This document shows, in pieces, positions 52,869-62,250 of a stretch of 64,000 nucleotides of DNA (its first letter is position 1; each line of letters begins with the position of its first letter). The stretch spans positions 69,350,223-69,414,222 of the forward strand of contig NC_087062.1 of NCBI RefSeq assembly GCF_963678635.1, written 5' to 3'. The position numbers and the translations under genes were made by a program. This DNA is from Symsagittifera roscoffensis. Taxonomy: Eukaryota > Xenacoelomorpha > Acoela > Convolutidae. Below the pieces are notes generated by a model, which did not search any database, had not been told where the DNA came from, and saw only the letters and a list, made by a program, of their open reading frames with translations.

Positions 52869-53690
52869 TCAAACGTTGACAGTTCTTTTTGGTTTCTGTG
52901 TGGTTGAGATCCTCACTTGTCCTTGTAGGTCCAATCCCATTTTGCATCTAGTTTTTCGTTCCGTTACCAGAAACGTGGCTCCTTTTACCTCCGAGCCTGC
53001 AGATCGTAGATTTGTCTTTAACGCCCCTAACACGCAGATCGTTTGTTTTTTGTAGTCTACAATTAGAGTAGCCAAATTTAGTTTTTCAGCCTGAATGAAT
53101 CTTGCTTTGTTCGATTTATTGATTATCTCCTTTGTAGTCGACCAATTTAGAAAAGATACTGGGCTTCCTGTATCTACTGTCAATTGATTTATTCGATTAT
53201 CTACTCGCAACATGGCCCTTAAAGGTTTTACTTTATTTGATGTTGGGTCTTTAAGTAGGTCAATTTTTTGAACTCTCACACTTTTACCAACTAATTGTCT
53301 GTTGCTTTCGTTGATTCTGTCCCCCTTATAATTTGAATTTCTTTCGCCCTCCAGCCGATGTGGTTGTATTGACATTACTTCGAAATCACTACATGAACCA
53401 AAATCTTCTCTTATAAAATCGCTTTCCTCTTCCAATCTTTTCGAATCTTCCGTGACTTCGCTCACTTGCTGAGACCTGCAGATTTTTGCGAAATGATTGG
53501 GTTTTCTACAGTTTTTGCAAGTTTTACCAAATGCCGCGCAACTTTTCATTTGCTCCTGATCAAATGCACGTCCGTATCTTTTACATGGTTTTGCTTGACC
53601 ACTGGGTCTGTTATTTTTTGGTCGTTTATTGTTTTCTCTCTTATACTGTTGTTTTCTTGTTCTTTCTGTCGAATTTCTTACAGCCATCAC
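52869..53690 (-). pseudogene. Nucleocapsid zinc knuckle and aspartic protease
   Basis: A 273-codon open minus-strand frame. After a basic N-terminus, a CX2CX4HX4C knuckle (CKNCRKPNHFAKIC) occurs at about residues 57-70, preceded by the Cys-rich CAAFGKTC lead-in typical of this Gypsy branch. The protease active site LTVDTGSPVSFLN lies at about residue 172. It is the longest surviving frame in the element. Confidence 0.85.
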
Positions 53691-53694
53691 TGGT

Positions 53695-54246
53695 TTATTG
53701 TTTTATCTTTACACCTGAGTTGTAAAAAGTGCTCGCTCCTACAGTTGCTGCTGCATTCGTCTTTTGAAACGCCAATGTATTTAATTTACTATGTTCGAAT
53801 TTTATGGCTCTCTTTAGTACCTCTTCAGGTTCTAAAGTTTTGAATGTTAGCGTTTCTTTCAGCGTCATGTTTTTCATTTTGGATATGAACAAGTCTGGAA
53901 CGACTTCTACTTCAAGTGCCTCTAACTCTTACCTGGCTGCTTGCGCAGTTAGCGCCGCGTGAAATGCCTCAAACGGTTCCCCTGGCTCTTGCATTCTTGT
54001 GAACAGTTTGTATCTTTCGTATGTTAGGCACTTAACTTTTTGGAATGATACCGATGCTAATTCCGTGATTTCCGTAAATGATATTTTAGAAATCTCAGCA
54101 TGTGGATTTTTCTGCAGGAGTCTTTTCTTTCCTTCAGTTCCAAGAGAGAGAAACACTCTTGATACAAGCTTCTTCTGTACCTCATTGTAATAAACATTGT
54201 GGCCAACCCTTGGACCCCGTGTTCTTCTCTCCTCATTCTCCAGCAT
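53695..54246 (-). pseudogene. Gag capsid remnant
   Basis: Two minus-strand frames (54246-53929 and 53892-53695) cover a capsid-like region. Blocks such as YERYKLFTRMQEPGEPFEAFHAAL resemble the R..F..R.Q..GE....F...L helix of Ty3/Gypsy gag, and the next frame gives EEVLKRAIKFEHSK, the usual final capsid helix. A frame change separates them. Confidence 0.75.
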
Positions 54247-54494
54247 AACTCGATCTCTTGCTAATTTGTCTCTGAGCTTTCTGGCTGTCGTCGCAGCTTC
54301 CTCTTCTCCCTCTCGTGGTGTCTCGGGTCGTGGTGGCGGACCTTCTAAATATCTTTTGGATCCTCCAGCATAACTTCTGTGTTTATATTTTTTTTACGGT
54401 TAATGGCTTTAGAAATTGTTCTAGCCAGATTTTGAATTGTCACGGTGTGTCTAGATTTGCTGTCGCCCAAGATTTTGGTATTTCCTTGTAAATA

Positions 54495-54745
54495 TGATTG
54501 TCCTGAGATGGTTGGAAAACTAATTGGTAATTCAAGAGTGTATTCTCTTTTGCTTGAATAAATTGTTTTCTCTTTTAATTTAGTTAGTCACTGAGAGTAA
54601 TCCAGCAGTTGATACTCTGAGCTCTCAGCTGTGTACCAATGTCTCTGATCTAATGACCTTGGACACATCTAATAATAAATAATTAATACCACTGAAGTTT
54701 ATTGTTACATCACCCAATTACTGCTATTGCAGTGGCAGTATGACA
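54495..54745 (-). repeat. 5' LTR of the minus-strand Ty3/Gypsy element
   Basis: On the minus strand it runs TGTCATACTGCCACTGC... to ...GGACAATCA, paired with 48808-49065. The sequence just inside (TATTTACAAGG) does not show a clear tRNA-primer complement, so the primer is unknown. Confidence 0.85.
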
Positions 54746-56228
54746 AGAACCAAAAGGAAGAGCAGTTGATTCTTGGGATCGTTTTTTTTGAGACAATTCA
54801 TTTTGTGAAACTCAAATGCGACAAAAATGATTCAAGTTGACTTATCCGTCAACAGCATTCGTCGCTTACATAACGTAACTGACTCTGTGAAGAAAAGAAA
54901 CGCGCTTGAATACAAAGTTCTCACTCATCACCCGTGATTCGTACAAAAAAAGTCTCTATTGTGTTGACCTGTGCTTTTTTTGCTGCCTTCTTAAAACTAA
55001 AACTTCTAAAAAATGATTTTCTGAAAATTTTTGCGGAATCCAAAACAGCAGAGAAGATCAAAGAAAAGTAGCTATGTCCCGGAATCCGCGGCAAACCTGA
55101 TTTTGGCCTGTTATTGATTCCGCTTACAATGCACAGAATGCACAGTTTGGCCTCGTAATGCTTTTCAGAAATGTTTTGAAATTTCAAAAATGTCTAAAAT
55201 AATTTTGCTGGTGAAATTATATGATTACAGAGTTTCACAAGAACAGTAAGGTCCTTTCACAGGAAAAATTCAGAAAACAGGTCATCCCGAGCTTCTAGGA
55301 TCAAAATTAGCACTGTCTATGTAGCCGTTACACGATTAAGCTATATGATTAAAATTTGAAACATTTTGAAAAATGCTTAACGAAAGTTTTTCTTTTTCTC
55401 TTGATTCACCCAGGACTAATTTCACGGCCTTCAAACGCAATAAAGAAGTGCATTTATATCAGCGATGTGTGTCTTTATTGGCAAATGTCCGCAGATAGGT
55501 TTTAAATATTTCGAAACGTATTTCCTCAGTCTAATTATTCATCGGTCGGAAACTTTGCATGGTCGAGTTTGCTCGAAAGGTTTTCTCTATTCGAACACAA
55601 TCGAAACCAGTGGCGTATCGAGGACAGATGTCCTCAATTCTGACCAAACTTTTATTTCTTATTCGGTACTGTTTTACGACGTCCATTTTTAGTTGACCAA
55701 CCCTATGTGTTTTATAATGGCGCCTTTAGCGCCAATTTTACTAAATTTTTGTGGAGTGCACGCTGAAATAAATCCAGACGGAAATTTTTGGTCGAAGTGT
55801 TTCTTAAAATGCAGCAAAATGTCTTATTGGCCTGTGTTTCTTTGAAAAAATTGCCTGAGTTTTGGTCGAAACATAAAAAGTGAATCTCAATCTTGGAAAT
55901 TTAATGCTCGCCGCTGAAGCAAAACAGACATGTGCGTGACCCAATTCTCTTTCAAACTTCCATGAAAAAACTTAAGCAATTGCACTCATCATACTTTAAA
56001 AGTTATACATTTTCGGAATTGATTTGAGAATTTTGTTAATCTTGATTTTTTATTCAAACTTCCCACCTGTCATTTGAAGGGCAATATATTTATGTTAAGA
56101 GTTTGTAGGGTAATTGGTTTTTTGTTATGATTTTTATATTCATAATGGCTATTATACCAATTTTGTTGTTAAAAAGTATGTATATCTAGTAAAATTCTGT
56201 GATTGAGTATGTTTTCCAATTGTTCAAG

Positions 56229-56558
56229 TTCCGTCGCCTCCGAATATGGATGATAATTATGCACTGCATGATTACGACGGTACAACTCTTAGAATATATC
56301 AACTCTATATACGATCACCTGCAGGCGAGAGACGTGACAATCTCAAAGTGGTGTCAGTGCACCCTGCCCCAAACACACCCTTCAATCCAATTACATCTAG
56401 TGACAACTATATCTATATTCAGAATTTGACAGCTTCAACCAGATACACAGTGTCGGTAGTGTCTACCCTGGGTGGAAATAGGAGTGATGTTACTTCATGC
56501 AAGACTGCAGTCTCTGATCCACTGGAGAGCCAAGTGGTACAGGCTGTGGCATGTACAA
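56229..56558 (+). CDS. FN3-like domain exon 13 (110 codons)
   Basis: Acceptor AATTGTTCAAG|TT CCG; donor GCA TGT ACA A|GTGAG; phase 1-1. VPSPPNMDD is the A strand, TTLRIYQLYIRSPAG the B-C region, and LTASTRYTVSVVST the E-F motif. The Cys pair is TSC and ACT. Here the split last codon starts with A, giving Ser instead of Gly or Arg. Confidence 0.9.
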
Positions 56559-57433
56559 GTGAGTATGTTATTCATGTGCATATTTATTAATGGAGTTTTT
56601 TATCGATGAGATGAAATACCGCAAAACGACCAGGTCTGATAACTCAAAAAGAGACACCGGCTCGACCCAAGCGCATCGATTATTTCTGTGACGTGTCAAC
56701 TTATTACAAACTTAAACGGAAGATAAACGCCAAAAAATTTGATTTAATTGTTCTCAGCAAATCCTTTGCCTATCTGCTCTGGATTAAATGATCAGATCTG
56801 TTTGTTAAATCCGACCAAAAGTTTTGTCCAATTTGTTGCAAACTTCATGTCTTCGAATTATCTAGATCGTTGAACGGCTTTAAATAAGTCAGTCGCTATG
56901 CCCAATTTATACATACGACTATATATAAAGCATATGCCCATTTTCATACGGCTATGTACATTACAGTCGAATAAATACCAGCTCTATTAGCTTCTAAAAT
57001 GTGTTTTTTGGCAACATAATTTTTCGAAATTTGCAAAAATTTGAAAAAATTTATTTTCAAATGAGTTTATTTTGTAGTTTCTAAGGTTGATTCAATGACA
57101 AGGGTTAACAGCCTGGTTTTGAGAGGTCGCAACGAAATTTGTTCCCTCCGTTTTCTCGCTTTCAAAATTTGAGCTGTGAAAGTTTTCCTGTAACGTGGTT
57201 ATAACCGAGAAAACCCCATATATGTAGTCTATTTAAGGGAATATTGTACAACATGTTGCATTTTTGCTAATTTTTGAAATACTTATCACTAAGCAAAAAA
57301 ACTATGCAGTATATATATTATAAGCAAGTGATGAGTATCAGATGCAATCCCTAATTTTCGACATTTTGAGGTCTGATTGGTATCTACTTCATTTGTGGTG
57401 TTCTGAGTGTAATTGACCTGGGTAGTGTTTTAG
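56559..57433. other. Intron with a small tandem duplication
   Basis: TATGCCCA...TTATACATACGACTAT and TATGCCCATTTTCATACGGCTAT lie at about 56897 and 56932. Nothing else was noted. Confidence 0.4.
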
Positions 57434-57733
57434 GACCCCCTCCAGCGAATGTGACTTGGGAGAGTAATGCGACGAGTATAACATTTACATTGCAGACCCC
57501 TCCTCATCAGTTCGACCAATGGTTTCTGTGGATCTATGGCTGGTTTTACGAGGGTTCCACTTTCGCTTTTTTGAACTCATCTCAGTCTACATACACATTC
57601 GATGGACTCACTTACGGAGAGACTTTTGAGATTCCTGTAGCATTGTCTATAGGCGTAGATGGATTTACAGATTGTGGTCCAATGGGAACAGCAGACAGTT
57701 ATTCTTACAGATATGCTTCAACTGGGTGCAACA
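57434..57733 (+). CDS. FN3-like domain exon 14, last seen (100 codons)
   Basis: Acceptor GTAGTGTTTTAG|GA CCC; donor GGG TGC AAC A|GTAAG; phase 1-1. GPPPANVTWESNATSITFTL is a canonical FN3 A/B region, then WFLWIYGWFY, then LTYGETFEIPVALS as the E-F region. The Cys pair is TDC and TGC. The gene must continue, because the donor is good, but no further exon was found to the right edge. Confidence 0.9.
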
Positions 57734-58240
57734 GTAAGTCCAACTTTTGATTAAAACATTTAATAGCGAGTGATCAGATTTTGAGCAAAAACTTATATAA
57801 CGAATCAAGAAAAGGGTCAATATAGATCAATTTTGAACTCAAAACATGCAAGGAAATCAAAGAGTTTTTTTGATATTTTGGTCGTTTTGCTATAATACGC
57901 TACATTTTTGGTCATTATGCTACAATACGCTACGGATGTAAAATGAAAAATGATAGGCAATGAATAAATGCAATAAAAATTGAAACTGATAAAACTTGAA
58001 TGAAAAAAATCCATTTAAATCCGTTTTAATCCCCTTAAATCCATTTTCCAGTCTTAATTTGTTTTTAAATCAACTTAAAATCGATTTCGATCAATTTTTG
58101 TAGCTGGGATTTACGATCAATTTACATCAATTTTAAATCGATCCAAATCAATCTTTATCTTTTTTGTTAATCTTCGAACTTTTTTCATACTAAAATCAAT
58201 CCTAATCCATTTTTCTCAGTGCGGCAACTTTCTAACCTCC
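57734..58240. repeat. AAATCNATTT-rich low-complexity stretch
   Basis: From about 58010 to 58215 the words AAATCCATTT, AAATCAATTT, AAATCGATCC and their relatives occur about every 10-20 bases. A 33-base duplication (TTTTGGTC...GCTA-AATACGCTAC) lies at about 57875-57933. Confidence 0.5.
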
Positions 58241-58970
58241 CCTAAACCCACCCCTACAGGAATCCACTTTAAATTGTATTACGCTAGCAATACTATTTAC
58301 GTCGGACAAAACGCTTGCTAAGGAATAAAGGGTCCTTTCTACTTTCTATCTTAGAAAGTAAAACTAAAATTCGCTGAGAAATATTTTATTAAAAAAGAAG
58401 TTAGTATGAATTTACAGCAAGTTGCCTTTTGACTCAATATCTATTTTAACGGTGAGATTAGAGATATTTTTACTGAGAGTAGATATTATTTTAGAAATTG
58501 GTTGGGGTGGTAGAAGAGAGTGGTGTTGGTGTTAGAAGAGATATTGTTGGGATATTAGAGAGGGAGGTTGTAGTGTTAGAAGAGATATTGTTGGGAATGA
58601 ATTCCCGTAGTTTTGAGCTTCTATTTATACTCAGATGGGGAAATCACGCCACTTTTTGTATCAAATGAGAAGTTACTTCTTAACTTCGTATTCTCTATTC
58701 GTACATTCGTATTTTACGAGAAGAAGGTTTCGTATGCTCGTATTTTACGAGAGGAATCGTTAATATTCGCTTTGAATGAGAATAGTCGTTTCAATTCTCA
58801 ATGCTTAAAACGTTATACGAATTATTCCAATAGCATTATTTCCCTTCCTTTTGCAAGGGAATAAAAACATATTTCTTTTGGTGGTGGCGGTGGCGTCACA
58901 TTTTGTGAACGCAATAAAATAATTCATGTTTCTGTTTCTATTTGAAATCGGAACATATCCATCCTCCTAT
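58240..58970 (-). promoter_or_regulatory. LTR-like 3' end of the second env-bearing element
   Basis: On the minus strand a TATAAATAG box lies at 58629-58621, and an AATAAA signal about 240 bases downstream (about 58390), as in an LTR promoter/polyadenylation pair. A candidate purine tract followed by TG (AGGAGGA-TGG) lies near 58965-58953. Within it are two near-identical 33-40-base repeats containing TGTTAGAAGAGATATTGTTGGG (58535 and 58575). The exact LTR limits are not resolved, and only one copy is in the window. Confidence 0.4.
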
Positions 58971-59470
58971 TTGGAGAGGAAAAAACTGAAACTTTCATTT
59001 TTATTACTTTCACTTGAATAGTGGGGTAATTATTGATCGATCGAAGCTTTTTCTTTCAATCTCATAAAGTTGGTTCAATAGTTTGTTGGTATTACAGGTA
59101 GCAGATGTTTTTGAACAACTGATACTTTGAGTCAGGCTTGAATGAATATAAACACATCAGTTACATTTATAAATCAAAATAGAGTTAACACAACCAAGGG
59201 ATTTAACTATAAAATAAAATACATCAAAATTATTTGTTTCTCAAAAGTTTGAAGGTTAGTTTTATTCCTTAAACATTCTTTTTCCGAAGTCTCCTTTTCT
59301 TCCTGAAGTATGTGAAGTCTGTCCAAGCGCGTAATAAGGGGAGGGCTGGTTCATACAAAGGGGGTATTTTTTGTGTTTTTTGTTTTTTATAAAAGTCAAA
59401 ATTGTTGAAAGGAAATTAATAGCTATACTACATAGCTATATAAAGAATAAATGTTTAAAGGATAAACTTT
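58970..59470 (-). other. 3' non-coding part of the second env-bearing element
   Basis: No supported ORF between the coiled-coil tail and the LTR-like end. AT-rich, with a G-rich/T-rich patch at 59335-59400. Confidence 0.35.
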
Positions 59471-59692
59471 TTACAATTTTCCTTCCATCCGGGCTATAAA
59501 ATGGTGATTTTTTGTTTTCAAATTGTGGATTTGCTTTTTCAGCTCCCGGATTTGAAGCGTTTCATCGATATGACTGCGCTGAATTTGCTCAGTATAGTCA
59601 TCTAACGGGGGGGTTTGTAATTTTGCTGTCAGATATTTTGCTGGGACATAGATTTTTTGATATTCAAGAAGGGAATTAGTTATGGAATACGT
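59471..59692 (-). CDS. Coiled-coil tail in the -1 frame of the preceding ORF
   Basis: On the minus strand the frame runs from a run of seven A (59692-59686) to TAA 59473-59471, about 73 codons. Residues near the end (HIDETLQIRELKKQIHNLK) have a heptad pattern. It has no ATG at the start and overlaps the end of the ORF at 60228-59680 in the -1 frame. It could be reached by a -1 slip on A-AAA-AAA or could mark an indel. Confidence 0.45.
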   Translation of the reverse strand, partial: TYSITNSLLEYQKIYVPAKYLTAKLQTPPLDDYTEQIQRSHIDETLQIRELKKQIHNLKTKNHHFIARMEGKL

Positions 59693-60228
59693 TTTTTTAT
59701 AGGGTGATAGGCTTCTAATTTAAAACGATTGATTAATGGATTCAAAGCATAATTGAGATCCATATCGAAGCCGGGATTACTGTTAGAATTAATGTATCGT
59801 TCCCTTTCTAACTGAATATGTAATTTAGTGTTTAATTCAGTGGGGTGCAAGGGCTGTCGCCTAATGGTCATTGGATATTGAGAAATTGATACCGGCGTAT
59901 TTGCCGTTAGTATCTTATATGGTTTTACAATCTGGGTTCGCTTTTTAATTTTGGAATTCGAGGGAACCAGGGGTATTTTGAAATCAGGGGGTGAAATTTT
60001 TAGGGCTGGTGGCTTTGATGCTGTAGTTATTGGGACAGCTGAATTGGTTTGAAGTAGTGGCTCAACGAAAGATCGTGTTGAGGTCGGCTTTGCAGTGGGT
60101 GTTGTAGTAGTAGAAACAGTTGGTTGTTGAGTGAGTGCTGAAATCTGCGAGTCCAGTGGATCGGTTGGTGGCAGGAGTGAGAGAAGATCCTCAAAATCTC
60201 TCAAGTCGTCATCAAGTGTTGCGTCCAT
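59680..60228 (-). CDS. ORF after env in the second element, unknown protein
   Basis: A 182-codon ORF with a genuine ATG (60228-60226). Residues 1-95 are Asp- then Pro/Thr/Ser-rich and disordered (QPTVSTTTTPTAKPTSTRS). Residues 100-182 look more ordered, with basic patches (KIKKRTQIVKPYKI) and a Tyr/Asn-rich end. It follows env with a 47-base gap, the same place as ORF5 of the first element, and shares the disordered-then-ordered plan, but clear sequence identity is not visible by eye. Confidence 0.55.
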   Translation of the reverse strand: MDATLDDDLRDFEDLLSLLPPTDPLDSQISALTQQPTVSTTTTPTAKPTSTRSFVEPLLQTNSAVPITTASKPPALKISPPDFKIPLVPSNSKIKKRTQIVKPYKILTANTPVSISQYPMTIRRQPLHPTELNTKLHIQLERERYINSNSNPGFDMDLNYALNPLINRFKLEAYHPIKKRIP

Positions 60229-60275
60229 AGTTGAATCAGTTGGTATATCCTAGAACAGTAGAATTTTTTTTTTTA

Positions 60276-60755
60276 TTAGACTGGGTTTGTTGGGTGATCC
60301 AAGTTTTGAGTTCTTCTCTCAAAACTTGTTAATTGGATATGAGGATACATGCGATCCTGGTTTATTTTATCAATTTCCTCTAAAAGAGGAGCTTGTATTT
60401 TTTGATCACAATCTTGTTGTATTTTTTCAGTTTGCTCATCTTGAGTGAAAATTGAGGTCACTATGGAAGTGAAAAGTATAATATATGAAGCGGCAAGCAA
60501 TACTTTGCCAAAATGTAGTGAGCGGCCGGTGATTTTGTGAATATGCATAGCCTTTATTATGAATACTAGGCAATCTAGTATGAATTTCACAAATAGAAAA
60601 GAGGCGAAGACTATTCCGCATTTTTCTAAATAGTATTGTACTTTCCCGAATATACGGGTGTATTCGTTTTTCCAAAAGTTTGGAGAGATGAGATAGTCCA
60701 AATATATTGTTTGGGAAGAGCCTAGTGGGCTATATGAGTCCTTGAAAAGAATTTT
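60276..60755 (-). pseudogene. env: Env C-terminal fragment of a second related element
   Basis: An open minus-strand frame from just after a stop at 60758-60756 to the TAG/TAA end at 60276, about 160 codons, with no ATG at its start. It holds YYLEK followed by a long hydrophobic segment, a short basic loop with HIHKITGRS, a second hydrophobic segment, and a polar tail. The first element's env has YYILEK, a hydrophobic segment, a basic loop and a second hydrophobic segment in the same order (its residues 700-766). The N-terminal ectodomain is missing, so this is a 5'-truncated or broken copy. Confidence 0.6.
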
Positions 60756-60758
60756 TTA

Positions 60759-62250
60759 GCATTTAGAAAGGACCTGGTGTGACATTCGACCAGAATGGCC
60801 AAAATGCAATCTCTGCAGACTTCGAAATTTTAGCAGTGAACCTTCCGAGTTAATGATTTTGAAGGATTAACGACGTTATTCGGATGATTAGCAGAACGGT
60901 GAAGGTCAGGATATTCCCGTATTTTAAAATTTTAAATTTTTGAAGTGATGACGTAACATTTCTGAGAAATGCTGAAACGGCCATTTTAACAAAAAACGAG
61001 AGAGAAAACACAACAACATTAGTTGCGCTGACGATAACAACGATAATCGTGATTGAAAAACAGCAGCAGATTGCAGGAATAGCAGAGAACGTTCCGAGTT
61101 GCAACTATTGTGCTGCTACAATAGTTGCAAGGCCGTTGCGAGCAACGGTGAAGGGTGAGAAACCAGCCTTCCGGATTAGGAGGAAATCAAGATTAGCGAA
61201 CTTGATTCAGTGGATTCAAGATTTCGGAAGGGTTTCGGGACTGAAACTTTTAGCCTGTTATAAAAACTTTTAGCTTCCTGTCATGTCCTGACTTGAATTG
61301 AATTAATATTTGGATTCATTTTGATAAGGATGAGAAGCTAGGAGTTGGGGGAAAGGGTTGATCCATCTTCGATGGAGATGATGATTTTTATCTACTGAAC
61401 AAAAACAATAGTAATATAATAAATAGTAGCCCTGTTTTTAGGAGTGACCTCGTGGTCTGGGGATACTGAGACCCAGCCATGAGCTCACTATTTGCATGTA
61501 ATTAAGTTAATTTGAGCGTTCTGGTCGAAGCCGGAGAACAGTAACGTTTTTGTCGACCCGATGTTGGAAAGACCACCGAAAAGTACTGGCTTGGTAGAGA
61601 CGGTGAAAAGCATGCAAAGCTCTGTTTAGACGCTAGCCAGTCGTCTTAAGACTTAGTTTTGTTATCCGTCGATATGTATCTTCCGGGCGAATGTTACATA
61701 CATGTTTTTATGGCGCTCCTGGGTGTTATTCTTTTTAACATCATGACCGGCAGAACCGTTGACGAGCACTCCGCGCCGAGCGGATGCTCACATTAACGCC
61801 CTTAATAGGCCTAAATTGCCGGGGCGGAAAAGGTAGTTCGGAACGCGGAAGCCTTCCGGATTACCGTGAATAGTTTTTTAACCTAGTTAAGACCGAAAAT
61901 TCACGAACCAGGAAGGGTGGGGGGAATCGCGAACCCCTCATCCCCTGAGTGGTTGGTGACCAAAAACACTTAAAGATATAAGTAAAACCAAACAAAAAGT
62001 AGTATAGTATCGAAGAAAAACAAAAAACATAAAAAAATAACCGAAAAAACCAAAAACAGTAAAAAAAAAAGTAAAAAATCAGTAGAAATCATCCCCCCAG
62101 ACAAGATGTGATCCAACCCCCCCGTTTGTTGTTGATAGATATATTGTTGTTACAGGCATTTATATCAGTCAGGATTGTTACGATCAGTTTTGTAGCCCGT
62201 TTGTGAGGCTTGTACTGTAGGGTTATTTGAGCATTTAAGCACGTTAATGA
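60759..62250. other. Non-coding region upstream (on minus) of the env fragment
   Basis: No supported gene. 61440-61960 is more GC-rich and looks structured, with inverted words such as CTCATCCCC and GCGCCGAGCGG. GCCTTCCGGATTA occurs twice (61164, 61849), which is the inverse of the AATCCGGAAGG motif found further right. No rRNA or tRNA identity could be recognised. Confidence 0.4.

Larger units (their letters stand above)
48808..54745 (-). mobile_element. Decayed Ty3/Gypsy LTR retrotransposon, full length
   Basis: It is bounded by two LTRs of about 255 bases, and the minus strand carries gag, CCHC knuckles, protease, RT, RNase H and integrase in the Ty3/Gypsy order. Many frameshifts and stops break the frames. 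No env is seen. Total length of 5.9 kb is normal for the group. It is inserted antisense in an intron of the FN3 gene. The five-base flanks do not match exactly; if the left LTR is extended by two bases they are AAAAC and AGAAC. Confidence 0.85.
47102..56228. other. 9.1-kb intron containing a minus-strand Ty3/Gypsy element
   Basis: Two thirds is the element at 48808-54745. Before it, a 116-codon minus-strand frame (48123-48473) is weakly coding-like. After it, 54746-56228 is AT-rich; 55715-55775 is related to a repeat at 19700-19755. Confidence 0.6.
18866..57733 (+). other. Internal part of a large multi-FN3-domain extracellular protein gene
   Basis: Fourteen exons on the plus strand share one plan: acceptor, first codon split after base 1, a Pro a residue or two in, a beta-sandwich-like domain, and a final Cys-Thr/Ser followed by a phase-1 donor. 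All 14 lengths are multiples of three (201-369 bases, 4143 in total, about 1381 residues), so any exon can be skipped or duplicated without a frame change. Signature blocks such as LTPGTAYSVTV, LTASTRYTVSV and LLPGRVYSVKV mark the E-F strands of fibronectin type III domains. Most domains have a second Cys 12-25 residues before the last one, suggesting an F-G strand disulfide. The start, any signal peptide, transmembrane segment or catalytic domain are outside the window or not found. The protein is likely an adhesion or receptor-type extracellular protein. Confidence 0.85.

Noticed and set aside
60850-61104. 84-codon minus-strand hydrophobic ORF near the env fragment, considered as an env signal peptide
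   Set aside because: No ATG-led continuity into the env frame and no cysteine-rich ectodomain.
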